Part shown: piece by piece, positions 54,501-63,708 of the stretch
Numbering within the stretch: position 1 is the first letter of the stretch
Layout of the letters: every line of letters begins with the position of its first letter
Assembly (NCBI GenBank): GCA_021404565.1
Contig: JAAWWF010000028.1
Coordinates: 62,001 to 126,000 of the forward strand
Length of the DNA: 64,000 nucleotides
Source: Roseivirga sp.
GTDB lineage: Bacteria > Bacteroidota > Bacteroidia > Cytophagales > Cyclobacteriaceae
Direction: 5' to 3'
Made by a program: the position numbers and the translations under genes
The notes under the pieces: model-generated
Seen by the model: the letters and a program-made list of their open reading frames with translations, nothing else
What the model was told of the DNA's origin: nothing
The model's database searches: none

Positions 54501-54680
54501 ACTTTCCTTAACTCTGCATCCTTCAGCGTTGTGGGAAGAAACTTGTTTTTCATCAGTAAGAAGATAGATAACTTCGATCCGGAATCTAGCTATAGTACTA
54601 CATCATTTGCTCAAGGGGTATTGTATTACAACCTGCCTTCTTTGAGAAGTTATGGATTCACTGTCAACCTGAGCTTTTAA
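51588..54680 (+). CDS. SusC-type TonB-dependent receptor
   Basis: 1030 residues from the ATG at 51588 (MSMKKNLLFKG); an upstream in-frame ATG at 51543 does not improve the signal peptide. Signal peptide to about residue 24 (VFAQ), then a carboxypeptidase-regulatory-like domain (about 28-105), the plug (NSLAGKVAGIVVSPG, PLYVIDGVPMND; about 120-240) and a 22-strand barrel with the terminal strand YGFTVNLSF. With the SusD partner it imports oligosaccharides. The genes that follow handle N-acetylglucosamine, so chitooligosaccharides or other GlcNAc glycans are the likely cargo. Confidence 0.95.
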   Translation: MSMKKNLLFKGLAMLLLIFIAGDVFAQGQRITGKVTGGDDGLGIPSVNVRVKGTSQGTVSDADGNYNIVVGSDAVLVFSFIGYISQEMAVGNQTTINIVLQPDAVALGEVVVTAFGVEREKKAIGYAMTSVSGEEVSTVKETNVINSLAGKVAGIVVSPGTFGPGSSTRVLLRGNNSLTGNNQPLYVIDGVPMNDSGFGSSNSDNAGEFSRSDYGNGIGDINPDDVASISVLKGPNAAALYGSRASNGVILITTKKGSLNSGLGVSVSSSFQAQEAMLLPELQNQYGQGSNGNALLTTGASWGAQLDGSSQPYYTGENRPYSAQPGNIEDFFRTGSNIVNTVAIDGGNDKSSARFSYTNTQANSILPNSEIQRHNFNLRSFARLTDKFSIDAKVSYSQTEGTNRASLGTEGVVANLYATPRNVALSDLQNFQNASDFSVRSYTSGGTNPYWVLENDRNDDVRSRLLGFVKLDYQLTDELSIFARVGGDFTDQKIESVNQFGHWFYGSGRFNFSDNKESEVNADFLATYRKQLSDDISLTVNFGGNQRISKSERYSIFGEGFKIPTQATVASATTLIPSYSFERVKKVSSLYASAQLSYQDILFLDITGRNDWSSTLPEANRSFFYPSASLSVLMNEVLELDNSVVNLAKARISWAQVGNDTDPFQLQNTFILNQNGYLGRTTLSRPSTLFDEDLKPEQVSTFEAGIEWQMYGNRFYGDFTYYDITSKDLIWGVPVPQATGYSFFNTNVGEINNKGIELLIGGVPVETEDFSWDASFNIAHNTNELVEFIDDLENFQFTSTNGGTVSVQATRGGGYGDIYGTTWLTNDQGQMVVNAEGIPIADSEKQNLGNYQPDWIGGFSNTFRYKDFSLSVLIDARFGGEIYSGADAGLDGSGVSNRSLLYREGGVVLDAVTNTGTPENPVWTQNTESITAQEYFGALGGIASTYVYDQTNIRLREMALTYRVPSSMLSNTFLNSASFSVVGRNLFFISKKIDNFDPESSYSTTSFAQGVLYYNLPSLRSYGFTVNLSF

Positions 54681-54698
54681 TCTTAGATAGAAGAAAAT

Positions 54699-56372
54699 AT
54701 GAAAACCATATATAAAAATCTGTTGATACTCTGCCTCTTGGGTGCATTCGCCTGTACCTCTGACTTTGATGAGATCAATACACAACCTGGCGCGATCACA
54801 GCAAGTGAGTCGAGTGCCAAATACTTTCTGACCAATGTTCAGTTTCAACTCTATGGACCTAACCGTTTCCCTTATTGGAGAGGGCCGCTAATTCATGGAG
54901 ATAGATTTGCCGGATACTTTACTTTCGGTCATAATGGCTGCTGGTGGAATGACGGACTGGGTTATACCTACAATGGTGGATACACTGATGCCACCTTTGG
55001 CTGGCTGGAAGGCTACCTGGGCGAGCTTGATAACTTCCTGGACATTACTGCTACAGGAGGAACCTTCGAAAATGCTCCAATGAATGCTGTTGGCAAGATT
55101 ATGAAGGGCTTATATTTCAGTAAGTTCACCGATATCTTCGGAGAGCTTCCTTACTCTGAAACAGGTAATCCTGATATCGTAACACCTAGGTTTGATACAC
55201 AATCTGATATTTATCAGGGTGTTATCATTGAACTGGATGAAGCTATGGCTGCTATTGGTAGCCTGACCGTATCTGGTGAAGGTGTAGAAGATATGGCAGA
55301 TAATGACCTGTTCTTCAATGGTGATCTTCAGAAATGGAAGAGACTTGCCAATACATTGAAGCTCAAGTTGGGTACAAGAGCACAGGGTGCTCCTGGTGCT
55401 TCATTTGCTGATGCGGCTATCTCTCAGGCTTTAGCGAGCCCATTGATGGAAGCTACTGGTGACGATGCTCTTTTAGTAAAGGATGAGGTTATCTCTCAGT
55501 GGGGTAGTGCAGCCTACGGTGATATCTGGCATAACTTCGGTGGACTTGGTTCTAAGTGGCACCTGGGAGAGACATTGATTTCTCTTTTGAGAGATAACAA
55601 TGATCCAAGACTGTCTGTATTTGCTAAGCCTGCGGCCGGTGGTGATATGACTTTCAGAAAGCCTGTAAATGCAGATGAAATCAAGGCACATGACCTGATG
55701 AAGCAGGTAATGGATGATGCCGGTGTGGTTTATAACATCACTGAGAGTGGTGACGAAATCACTGTTAGCTTTGCAGCCAATACTTACTACCTGGGTCAGC
55801 CAACCCGTTTGAACGGTATCAGCTATGATTACGCAGGATGGGATATGTTCTCAACTCCTGCTGATGTGATCATCAACCCTAAAAACGGTGGACCTATCTC
55901 TTCTGAGATTATCCTTACTTCTGCAGATGCCTTCCTTATGAGAGCACTGGCCGCTGTAAACGGAGCAGGTGGAGATGCGAATGCCATGTATCAATCAGGT
56001 ATTTCAAGATCTATGGAGCACTGGGGAGTAAGTAGTGATGCAATCACTGACTTCCTGACAAACTCTCCAATGGGATCTTTAAGTGGAACCGCTGAAGACA
56101 TGAGAGCACAAATCAACTCTCAGCGTTGGTTGGCCAACTATACCAATGGATTCGAAGGTTGGGCCATTGTAAGAAAAACAGGTTATCCTGCGGCACTTGC
56201 CAATGGTGTATCTGACGGAGATATTTTCAGCATGGGAGATACCAACGGAGCCTATCCTCAGAGAATGAGGTACGGCAACAGTGCAAGAGATAAAAACGGT
56301 ACCAACCTGGAAGAGGCCTTAGGTCGTCAGGGTGCCGATGACATGGGTATCACCCTTTGGTGGGCAAAATAA
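54699..56372 (+). CDS. SusD-like surface lipoprotein
   Basis: 557 residues. Lipobox LGAFACTS, an N-terminal DEINTQPG block common to SusD-like_2 proteins, and a TPR-rich body (GKIMKGLYFSKFTDIFGELPYSE). It is the glycan-binding lid of the SusC barrel encoded 18 bases upstream. The last part (WAIVRKTGYPAAL, YPQRMRYG) is conserved in the family. A terminator at 56413-56442 closes this two-gene unit, so the GlcNAc genes after it have their own promoter or depend on read-through. Confidence 0.94.
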   Translation: MKTIYKNLLILCLLGAFACTSDFDEINTQPGAITASESSAKYFLTNVQFQLYGPNRFPYWRGPLIHGDRFAGYFTFGHNGCWWNDGLGYTYNGGYTDATFGWLEGYLGELDNFLDITATGGTFENAPMNAVGKIMKGLYFSKFTDIFGELPYSETGNPDIVTPRFDTQSDIYQGVIIELDEAMAAIGSLTVSGEGVEDMADNDLFFNGDLQKWKRLANTLKLKLGTRAQGAPGASFADAAISQALASPLMEATGDDALLVKDEVISQWGSAAYGDIWHNFGGLGSKWHLGETLISLLRDNNDPRLSVFAKPAAGGDMTFRKPVNADEIKAHDLMKQVMDDAGVVYNITESGDEITVSFAANTYYLGQPTRLNGISYDYAGWDMFSTPADVIINPKNGGPISSEIILTSADAFLMRALAAVNGAGGDANAMYQSGISRSMEHWGVSSDAITDFLTNSPMGSLSGTAEDMRAQINSQRWLANYTNGFEGWAIVRKTGYPAALANGVSDGDIFSMGDTNGAYPQRMRYGNSARDKNGTNLEEALGRQGADDMGITLWWAK

Positions 56373-56412
56373 TAATCCGAATATAGTTTACTTACTTTTC
56401 ATGCAATCGAAG

Positions 56413-56442
56413 CGCTGGTCCCTAAACGGATCAGCGTTTTTT
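56413..56442 (+). terminator. Rho-independent terminator after susD
   Basis: Nine-pair stem, CGCTGGTCC (56413-56421) with GGATCAGCG (56428-56436) including one G-T pair, loop of six, followed by six Ts. Confidence 0.85.
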
Positions 56443-56597
56443 ATGTCTTAAAGTTAACTATAATTTACTTTAAGTTATGTTGTGCATTTAGCTTCAAATC
56501 AGTGCGTTTGAGCGAGTTTTTTTCTTGAATAGAGAATGCCGAAGTAAATTGAATTAACAAATTTCATTACCCATATCTCAGTCTAAATATCAGCCTT

Positions 56598-58556
56598 ATG
56601 ATGACTACAATGGAAAAGGAAACAACAACATTGCGCATGACCAAGAACCAATGGAGTGCGCTCGAATCCACCAAATTTGAAAAGATACATTCAGACGTTT
56701 TTGCAGACTCTGCAGATGCTGCAAAAGCAGTTGCTCATGAAATAGCGGCCCTGATCCGATATAAATCAGGAAGAAATCAGAAGTGCGTATTGGGCTTGGC
56801 CACTGGTTCTTCTCCCATCAAGGTCTATAAAGAACTGGTGAGAATGCACCGTGAAGAGGGGCTTAGCTTTAAAAATGTGGTCTGCTTTAATCTGGATGAA
56901 TACTATGGATTGGGTAAAGATGACGTGCAGAGCTACGTCTATTTTATGCACGATCACCTCTTTAACCATGTAGACATTCTACCCGAGAACATCAACATTC
57001 CTGATGGTACAGTCCCATACAACCAGGTGATCAACTACTGCGCTTATTATGAAGACAAAATTGATTCACTGGGCGGATTGGACTTTCAACTTTTGGGTAT
57101 TGGTAGAACAGGTCATATTGGTTTCAATGAGCCGGGTTCTAAAGAAAATTCAACCACGCGAATGGTCACGCTCGACTACCTTACCCGACTGGACAATGCC
57201 TTTGCATTTGACAGTATGAATGAGGTGCCTAAGAAGGCAATAACGATGGGAGTAGGCACTATTTTGAAAGCCAGCCGTATTGTGATCATGGCCTGGGGAC
57301 TTAAAAAGGCTGAAATTGTTGAAAGAACTGTTGAAGGCGCTCCCTCCCCCGATATTCCGGCAGCTTTCCTGCAAAGCCATAATGACGTGACTTTCGTGAT
57401 GGATACGCTGGCTGCTTCTGATCTGACGAGATTTAAGACACCCTGGCTGGTAGGTGATACCGTATGGACCCAAGAAGTGGCCAGAAAAGCCGTCACCTGG
57501 CTCAGCGATAGGCTCAATAAATCCATTCTGAAGCTAACAGATCGCGACTATAACGACAATGGTATGTCAGAGTTGCTTATTGAGAGATCGGCTTATGACG
57601 TAAACATTGCGATGTTCAATTACTTTCAGCATACCATTACCGGCTGGCCTGGAGGTAAGCCCAATGCTGATGACTCACAAAGACCTGAAAGGGCTCAACC
57701 TGCTAAGAAGCGTGTGATTATTTTCAGCCCTCATCCCGATGACGATGTGATCTCTATGGGAGGCACATTCCTGCGACTTATTGAGCAGGGGCACGAGGTA
57801 CACGTGGCTTACCAAACCTCTGGTAATATTGCTGTTTCGGATCATGAAGCACTGCTTTATGCCGAGTTTGCACAGCAACTGACAGGTTTTTTGTCAGACG
57901 AAAAAGATAGTAATGCAGCCTTGTTTGATAAAGCAATTAAGCTGCTCAGCGGTAAGAAACAATACAAGGTAGTACCTGAAGAAATCAGAAAAATCAAGGC
58001 TCTCATAAGAAGGGGTGAGGCCGTAAGTGCCTGTAGGTACTACGGCCTGCCCGATTCTCAAGTGCACTACCTGGATATGCCCTTCTATGAGACCGGCAAG
58101 ATTGAAAAGGCTCCGATAAGCAAGGCGGATGTTAAGCTGGTACAGAATCTTATAGAAGAGATTAAACCGCATCAAATCTATGCGGCAGGTGATCTGGCCG
58201 ATCCGCATGGTACCCATAAGGTGTGTTTTGACGCCATTACCATGGCCCTCAAAGGACTGAAAGGCAAAGAGGCCATCAAAGATTGCTGGATGTGGCTGTA
58301 TAGAGGTGCATGGCACGAATACCCAATCCATGAGATAGAAATGGCTGTACCATTGAGTCCTGATCAGCTTTTAAGAAAGCGTGAAGCAATTTTCAGACAT
58401 CAATCGCAAAAGGATGGTGTAATGTTTCAGGGGGAAGACAGCAGAGAATTCTGGCAGCGGGCAGAAGACAGAAATAAGGAGACGGCTGCCAAGTACAATG
58501 AACTTGGACTGTCGGAATACGAAGCGATCGAGGCATTCAAGAGATACCAATTTTAA
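56598..58556 (+). CDS. nagB: Glucosamine-6-phosphate deaminase fused to PIG-L deacetylase
   Basis: 652 residues. About residues 20-300 are NagB (LGLATGSSPIKVYKEL, FNLDEYYGLG, LLGIGRTGHIGFNEPG), which converts glucosamine-6-phosphate to fructose-6-phosphate and ammonia. From about 370 a PIG-L/LmbE zinc deacetylase-like domain follows (IIFSPHPDDDVISMGGTF, with PHGTHK as the later His site), which in its family removes acetyl groups from GlcNAc-type sugars. The fusion occurs in Bacteroidota and could join deacetylation of GlcNAc-6-P to deamination, since no separate nagA is seen here. It starts the operon ending at 63410. Confidence 0.93.
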   Translation: MMTTMEKETTTLRMTKNQWSALESTKFEKIHSDVFADSADAAKAVAHEIAALIRYKSGRNQKCVLGLATGSSPIKVYKELVRMHREEGLSFKNVVCFNLDEYYGLGKDDVQSYVYFMHDHLFNHVDILPENINIPDGTVPYNQVINYCAYYEDKIDSLGGLDFQLLGIGRTGHIGFNEPGSKENSTTRMVTLDYLTRLDNAFAFDSMNEVPKKAITMGVGTILKASRIVIMAWGLKKAEIVERTVEGAPSPDIPAAFLQSHNDVTFVMDTLAASDLTRFKTPWLVGDTVWTQEVARKAVTWLSDRLNKSILKLTDRDYNDNGMSELLIERSAYDVNIAMFNYFQHTITGWPGGKPNADDSQRPERAQPAKKRVIIFSPHPDDDVISMGGTFLRLIEQGHEVHVAYQTSGNIAVSDHEALLYAEFAQQLTGFLSDEKDSNAALFDKAIKLLSGKKQYKVVPEEIRKIKALIRRGEAVSACRYYGLPDSQVHYLDMPFYETGKIEKAPISKADVKLVQNLIEEIKPHQIYAAGDLADPHGTHKVCFDAITMALKGLKGKEAIKDCWMWLYRGAWHEYPIHEIEMAVPLSPDQLLRKREAIFRHQSQKDGVMFQGEDSREFWQRAEDRNKETAAKYNELGLSEYEAIEAFKRYQF

Positions 58557-58564
58557 GGGCGGCT

Positions 58565-60637
58565 ATGATAGATAGAAGAGTTTGCTTCAGAGCATTTTGT
58601 TGTGCCTTGTGTCTTATTCTGGCTCAATGTGCCTGGGGATTCCAGGCCCCGGATGGACTGAATCTTATGCCGGTACCCCAGGAAATCACCGTCAATAAGG
58701 GGAATTATGCACTCAAAAGGGATTTTCGAATTTCACTTTCAGGAAAACCTGACGAGAGATTGTTGCAGGCGTCTACAAGGTTTCTTAGAAGGTTAAGCAA
58801 TCGAACAGGTCTTTTTCTGGCGGAAGGTTATATCACCAATAAGAACTTCGGAGAGGGTGGAAGCTTACATATTCATGTGAAAAGACCCGGCAAAGTCCGA
58901 CTTCACGAAGATGAGTCTTATACACTGAATATCTCGAAGAAGGGCATCAGGGTGGAGGCGGAAACCGATCTGGGGGCCATGCACGCATTGGAAACCATTC
59001 TGCAGTTGATTGAGCCCGGTAAAGCAAGTTACCAACTGCCTCAGGTTGAAATTACAGATAGTCCGCGTTTTCCCTGGCGAGGACTGATGATGGATGTGGC
59101 GAGGCATTTTCAACCTATCGAAGTGATCAAAAGAAATCTTGATGGAATGGCAGCAGTGAAAATGAATGTGCTGCACTTGCATCTGACAGATGATCAGGGA
59201 TTCAGAGTTGAGTCCAAAAGCTACCCAATACTCCATGAGAAAGGGTCTGACGGTCAGTATTTTACTCAGATCGAGTTAAGAACCATAGTTCGTTATGCAG
59301 AGGACAGGGGGATCAGGGTAGTACCCGAATTTGATGTGCCCGGACATGCTTCAGCCTGGTTGGCAGCCATTCCGGAATTGGGTAGCGTGGAAGGTAAGGA
59401 AAGCTATGAGATAGAGCGGAATGCCGGAATTTTTGACCCGACTCTCGATCCAACCAATGAAAAGACCTACGTGGTACTGGCCGCTGTGTTCAAAGAAATG
59501 GCTGAGATCTTTACCGATGAGTATTTCCATATAGGAGGGGATGAAAATGAGGGCAAGCATTGGGATGGCAATAAGAGCATTCAGGCTTTCATGAAGGAGA
59601 AGGGCTTTAAGAACAATCACGAACTTCAGAATTACTTCAATACACGCCTGCTAAGCTCTTTGGAGTCTTATAGCAAGAGAATGGTCGGCTGGGATGAAAT
59701 TATGCAGCCTGGCCTGCCTAAATCAGCGGTGATTCAATCCTGGAGAGGAATTGATGCACTGGTGAACTCGGCCAAACAAGGCTACCAAACCTTCCTGTCA
59801 AATGGCTACTACATAGACCTGATGCATACAGCCAGGAATCACTATAAAACTGACCCGTTACCGGATACAGTTAGCTTGACCGATGAGCAAAAAAAGCTGA
59901 TCCTGGGTGGTGAGGCCACCATGTGGGCCGAATTAGTGATACCACATACGGTCGACTCCCGCATCTGGCCACGTACTGCCGTGATTGCTGAAAGACTATG
60001 GTCTTCTCAGGATGTCAACGATATGGATGACATGTACAGGAGAATGGAAATCATCAGTCTTCAGTTGGAAGAGCATGGTTTGCTCCACATAGCCAGTAGG
60101 GATCAGATTTTAAGAAAACTGGCTCAGGGCGGTGATATCAAGTCACTTCAAACCCTGAACAACATTTCAGGACCTTTGCAACGCTACACCCGCAACCCAG
60201 GCGGTACCATGTATCAGTCATACAGTCCGTTTACCTTATGGGCCGATGCTGCTGTAGCGGATTCAGAAACTTCCAGGCTCTTTGATAGTGCTGTCAAATC
60301 CTATTTAGAGGATAAAAACAGCAAGGACGGAGAATACATTAAGGAACAATTACTCATCTGGTATGAAAACCATGAGTCCCTGGTAAAGATCATCAACGCC
60401 TCACCAATGCTCAGGGAAATTGAAGGACTCTCAGAACAGTTGATGGAGGTCTCTCAGCTTGGTATGGAAGCCGTATATCTGCTCGAAAAGAATGAGACCC
60501 CGGATCTGAGCTGGCTTTCTGATGCTGAAAAGGTGCTGAAGAAGGCGCGTTTGCAGGGTGGCAGAACTGAACTGATGAATGTAAATACCATCGAGCAGAT
60601 TGTCAGATCACTGGTCAAAATTGAAAGCGGAAACTAA
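58565..60637 (+). CDS. GH20 beta-N-acetylhexosaminidase
   Basis: 690 residues. Signal peptide 1-25 (CAWGFQ), a GH20b-type N-domain (about 32-155), and the GH20 barrel (about 160-500). The catalytic Asp-Glu pair is in FHIGGDENEGKHW, and FPWRGLMMDVARHFQP and HLHLTDDQGFRVE are family motifs. It cleaves terminal GlcNAc from chitooligosaccharides or glycans in the periplasm. About 190 C-terminal residues form a helical domain. It lies 8 bases after the nagB fusion gene and 5 bases before the symporter gene. Confidence 0.94.
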   Translation: MIDRRVCFRAFCCALCLILAQCAWGFQAPDGLNLMPVPQEITVNKGNYALKRDFRISLSGKPDERLLQASTRFLRRLSNRTGLFLAEGYITNKNFGEGGSLHIHVKRPGKVRLHEDESYTLNISKKGIRVEAETDLGAMHALETILQLIEPGKASYQLPQVEITDSPRFPWRGLMMDVARHFQPIEVIKRNLDGMAAVKMNVLHLHLTDDQGFRVESKSYPILHEKGSDGQYFTQIELRTIVRYAEDRGIRVVPEFDVPGHASAWLAAIPELGSVEGKESYEIERNAGIFDPTLDPTNEKTYVVLAAVFKEMAEIFTDEYFHIGGDENEGKHWDGNKSIQAFMKEKGFKNNHELQNYFNTRLLSSLESYSKRMVGWDEIMQPGLPKSAVIQSWRGIDALVNSAKQGYQTFLSNGYYIDLMHTARNHYKTDPLPDTVSLTDEQKKLILGGEATMWAELVIPHTVDSRIWPRTAVIAERLWSSQDVNDMDDMYRRMEIISLQLEEHGLLHIASRDQILRKLAQGGDIKSLQTLNNISGPLQRYTRNPGGTMYQSYSPFTLWADAAVADSETSRLFDSAVKSYLEDKNSKDGEYIKEQLLIWYENHESLVKIINASPMLREIEGLSEQLMEVSQLGMEAVYLLEKNETPDLSWLSDAEKVLKKARLQGGRTELMNVNTIEQIVRSLVKIESGN

Positions 60638-60642
60638 ATCTT

Positions 60643-62436
60643 ATGATACTCGAAACCATAGATTGGTCAGTAATAGCTGCCTTTTTTATCATCTCTCTCG
60701 CCATTGGCATCATCATCGCCAAAAGGGCAGGGTCCAGCTCGGCTGAGTTCTTTCTTTCTGGCCGAAACATGCCCTGGTGGCTCCTGGGAGTTTCTATGGT
60801 AGCTACCACCTTTTCGGCAGACACCCCCAATCTGGTAACGGATATTGTTCGTAAAAACGGTGTTTCCGGTAACTGGACCTGGTGGGTCTTTCTCCTGACC
60901 GGGATGCTCACGGTTTTTGTTTACTCCAGGCTTTGGAGGCGCTCCAAGGTCATGACTGACCTGGAGTTTTACGAATTACGATATAGTGGCAAACCCGCAG
61001 CTTTCCTGAGAGGTTTCAGGGCATTGTACCTGGGGGTATTCTTCAACATAATGATAATGGCAGCAGTAGCTCTGGCAGCCATCAAAATGGGCTCGGTTCT
61101 CTTAGGACTTGAGCCCATTCAAACCTTATTGATCGCTTCGGTGGTCACCGTTATTTACAGCTCTTTAGGGGGGCTCAAAGGGGTGCTGATCACAGACTTC
61201 TTCCAATTCTTTATTGCCATGGTGGGTTCCATTTGGGCCGCCTATGTTATCGTTAACCTTCCTGAAGTTGGAGGCCTGTCTAATCTTGTGGCGCATAAAG
61301 ATGTGGTTCCTAAGCTCGATTTCTTCCCAGACTTCTCAAATACAGAAACGCTCATAACAGTCTTTATCATACCCATTGCAGTGCAATGGTGGAGTGTATG
61401 GTATCCAGGTTCAGAGCCCGGTGGTGGTGGTTATATCGCACAGCGTATGCTCTCTGCGAAGGACGAAAAGAATGCACTGGGGGCTACACTGCTGTTTAAT
61501 GTCGCAAACTACGTACTCAGGCCTTGGCCCTGGATTCTGATTGCCCTGGCATCTATTGTAGTTTTCCCAAACCTCGAATCGATACAAGCGGCTTTCCCGG
61601 AAATTGATGCTGCTATTATCAACGATGACCTTGCATATCCCGCTATGCTTCAGTACCTGCCTCATGGTTTGTTAGGTATCGTGATTGCCTCCCTGATTGC
61701 AGCATTTATGTCTACCATTTCAACCCACCTCAACTGGGGCTCTTCTTATGTGGTTAATGATTTCTACAGACGCTTTGTCAAACCGGAAGCTTCGGAGAAA
61801 GAGCTGGTGAATGTAGCCAGAATCAGTACGGTAGTGTTAATGTTTTTTTCAGCGCTGCTGGCCTTGTATCTGGAAAGTGCCATACAGGCCTTTAGAATTT
61901 TACTTTCCATCGGTGCCGGTACGGGACTCATTTTTATCCTGCGCTGGTTTTGGTGGCGCATCAATGCCTATACGGAAATTGCCGGAATGGTCATCTCTCT
62001 GGTCGCGGCCATCTACTTTGAACTGATCCATCAAAGGTTAGGCTTTGAGCCCATCAATGAGCATTACCGCCTTGTATTAAGTGTGGCCGTGACCACTACC
62101 GTATGGATGGTGGTTACCTTTATGACCCGGCCTACGGACTCTAAGACTCTGGTCAGCTTCTACAATATGATCCGGCCCTCTAATGTTGGCTGGAAGAACT
62201 TTATCAGCAGAGCACAGTCAGAAGGACATGAGATCAAAGAAGCCACTCAATCCCGACTATCGGTTGAAATCTATTCTATGCTCATAGGCTGCTTCACAGT
62301 ATTCTCTGCTTTGTTTGGTACAGGATACCTGCTTTATGGAAAACTACAAATGGGCGCTCTCCTGATGGCCTTTACACTCATTGGGGGTGGATTGTTGATC
62401 AGGGCCTGGAGAAAACTAAAATTTGACGAGGAATGA
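60643..62436 (+). CDS. Sodium:solute symporter (SSS family)
   Basis: 597 residues with about 13-14 membrane segments. SSAEFFLSGRNMPWWLLGVSM and the sodium-site helix with SADTPNLV are typical, as is AFMSTISTHLNWGSSYVVND. It probably takes up N-acetylglucosamine or a related monosaccharide released by the hexosaminidase upstream. It overlaps the ROK kinase gene by four bases. A large cytoplasmic part near 520-550 (WKNFISRAQSEGHE) is usual in the Bacteroidota members. Confidence 0.93.
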   Translation: MILETIDWSVIAAFFIISLAIGIIIAKRAGSSSAEFFLSGRNMPWWLLGVSMVATTFSADTPNLVTDIVRKNGVSGNWTWWVFLLTGMLTVFVYSRLWRRSKVMTDLEFYELRYSGKPAAFLRGFRALYLGVFFNIMIMAAVALAAIKMGSVLLGLEPIQTLLIASVVTVIYSSLGGLKGVLITDFFQFFIAMVGSIWAAYVIVNLPEVGGLSNLVAHKDVVPKLDFFPDFSNTETLITVFIIPIAVQWWSVWYPGSEPGGGGYIAQRMLSAKDEKNALGATLLFNVANYVLRPWPWILIALASIVVFPNLESIQAAFPEIDAAIINDDLAYPAMLQYLPHGLLGIVIASLIAAFMSTISTHLNWGSSYVVNDFYRRFVKPEASEKELVNVARISTVVLMFFSALLALYLESAIQAFRILLSIGAGTGLIFILRWFWWRINAYTEIAGMVISLVAAIYFELIHQRLGFEPINEHYRLVLSVAVTTTVWMVVTFMTRPTDSKTLVSFYNMIRPSNVGWKNFISRAQSEGHEIKEATQSRLSVEIYSMLIGCFTVFSALFGTGYLLYGKLQMGALLMAFTLIGGGLLIRAWRKLKFDEE

Positions 62437-63410
62437 CAAAGGTTGCCATAGGAATTGATATTGGAGGCACCAGCACCAAGCTTGGGGCTGTGGATGAGAA
62501 TGGTCAGATCCATTTTCAATGCAGCCTCAGTACTGATAAGTATGCCGATTTCGAATCATTTACCAATGTAATTGCCAAAACCATCCGACATGAGCTGGAG
62601 CAAGGTACCCAGTATCTGGAACTGGCCGGGATTGGTATAGGAGCACCACACGGTGTGCGTAGGAGAGGCACCATCGAGCATGCCGCCAACCTGCCCTGGT
62701 CTGGGGTGCTACCCTTAAAAGAGTCTTTGGAAGACCTGTTGGGCATTGAAGTAATTGTCACCAATGATGCCAATGCGGCTGCCATGGGAGAGAAGGTTTT
62801 TGGTGGAGCTAAGGGCATGGACGACTTTGTGATGATCACCCTGGGAACCGGTTTGGGCAGTGCCATCATTTCTAATGGAATGCTGATCGAGGGGATGGAT
62901 GGCTTTGCCGGAGAGCTGGGCCATGTCACTTATAACCACATCAACGGTCGCTATTGCCGCTGTGGTCGCAGGGGTTGTTTGGAGACCTATGTATCTGCCA
63001 CAGGTATCAAAAGAACCATATTCAAACTCCTGGCCGATCATTTCGGCCCCAGTGAGCTAAGGGGTGTTAGCTTTGATGACCTGTCTACCAAAATGATCAG
63101 TGAATCAGCGCATAGGGGCGATCAGATTGCGTTGGAAGCCTTTGAATACACTGGTAAGATCCTTGGCTCAAAGCTGGCTGAAACAGTCCAGCACACCAAT
63201 CCTGAAGCTATTTTCTTATTGGGCGGTTTGGCCCAGGCCGGAGATTACATCTTTAAGCCTGCCAAAAAGTACCTGGATGAGAGTCTGCTTCATGTCTTCA
63301 AAGACAAGGTGCAGGTATTGCCATCAGAGCTTTTGGCAAATTCAGCACCTGTGGTAGGTGCCGCCAGTTTGGTCTGGCATAAGCATAACCACGAGCTGAT
63401 AGCGCAGTAG
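62433..63410 (+). CDS. ROK-family sugar kinase
   Basis: 325 residues. The ATP-binding start is GIDIGGTSTKLGAVD, the active-site Asp is in VTNDANAAAMGE, and the ROK zinc motif is complete (GHVTYNHINGRYCRCGRRGCLE). In this operon the likeliest substrate is N-acetylglucosamine, giving GlcNAc-6-phosphate for the fused deacetylase/deaminase; glucose is an alternative. It overlaps the symporter stop (ATGA at 62433-62436). Confidence 0.93.
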   Translation: MTKVAIGIDIGGTSTKLGAVDENGQIHFQCSLSTDKYADFESFTNVIAKTIRHELEQGTQYLELAGIGIGAPHGVRRRGTIEHAANLPWSGVLPLKESLEDLLGIEVIVTNDANAAAMGEKVFGGAKGMDDFVMITLGTGLGSAIISNGMLIEGMDGFAGELGHVTYNHINGRYCRCGRRGCLETYVSATGIKRTIFKLLADHFGPSELRGVSFDDLSTKMISESAHRGDQIALEAFEYTGKILGSKLAETVQHTNPEAIFLLGGLAQAGDYIFKPAKKYLDESLLHVFKDKVQVLPSELLANSAPVVGAASLVWHKHNHELIAQ

Positions 63411-63708
63411 ACCCCTCAGTCCATTCAAATGCTTCTCAAATTTATAGTTTGTGCAAGGACAGGCTGTCCGCAGCAGGCGGGCTCCCTAAGGGGAACAAAT
63501 AGACTGTTTAATATTCTTGAATTTGAGAAAGGGGAGTAATGTGATTATTGAAGCTCCAATCTCCCCATTACACTTGTTCTTCAAAGTAGAGAGCTATGTA
63601 CCTGTTAAAAATAGTGTTTAGAATCTCTTAACAACTGCTCCCTTCCAAGGGGAGCTGTCCAAACGGTAGCTATGAATTTGAGAAAGAGCCGAGTGGACTG
63701 AGGTGTAC
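63411..63708. repeat. 300-bp element with imperfect terminal inverted repeats
   Basis: The left end (63413-63443: CCTCAGTCCATTC ... CTCAAATTTATAG) and the right end (63668-63702: CTATGAATTTGAGAAAG ... GTGGACTGAGG) are reverse complements with several mismatches. GAATTTGAGAAAG also occurs in the middle at about 63520, and short GC-rich pieces (CTGTCCGC, AAGGGGA) recur on both sides. No open frame. It looks like a non-coding MITE-like or intergenic repeat. Confidence 0.5.
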
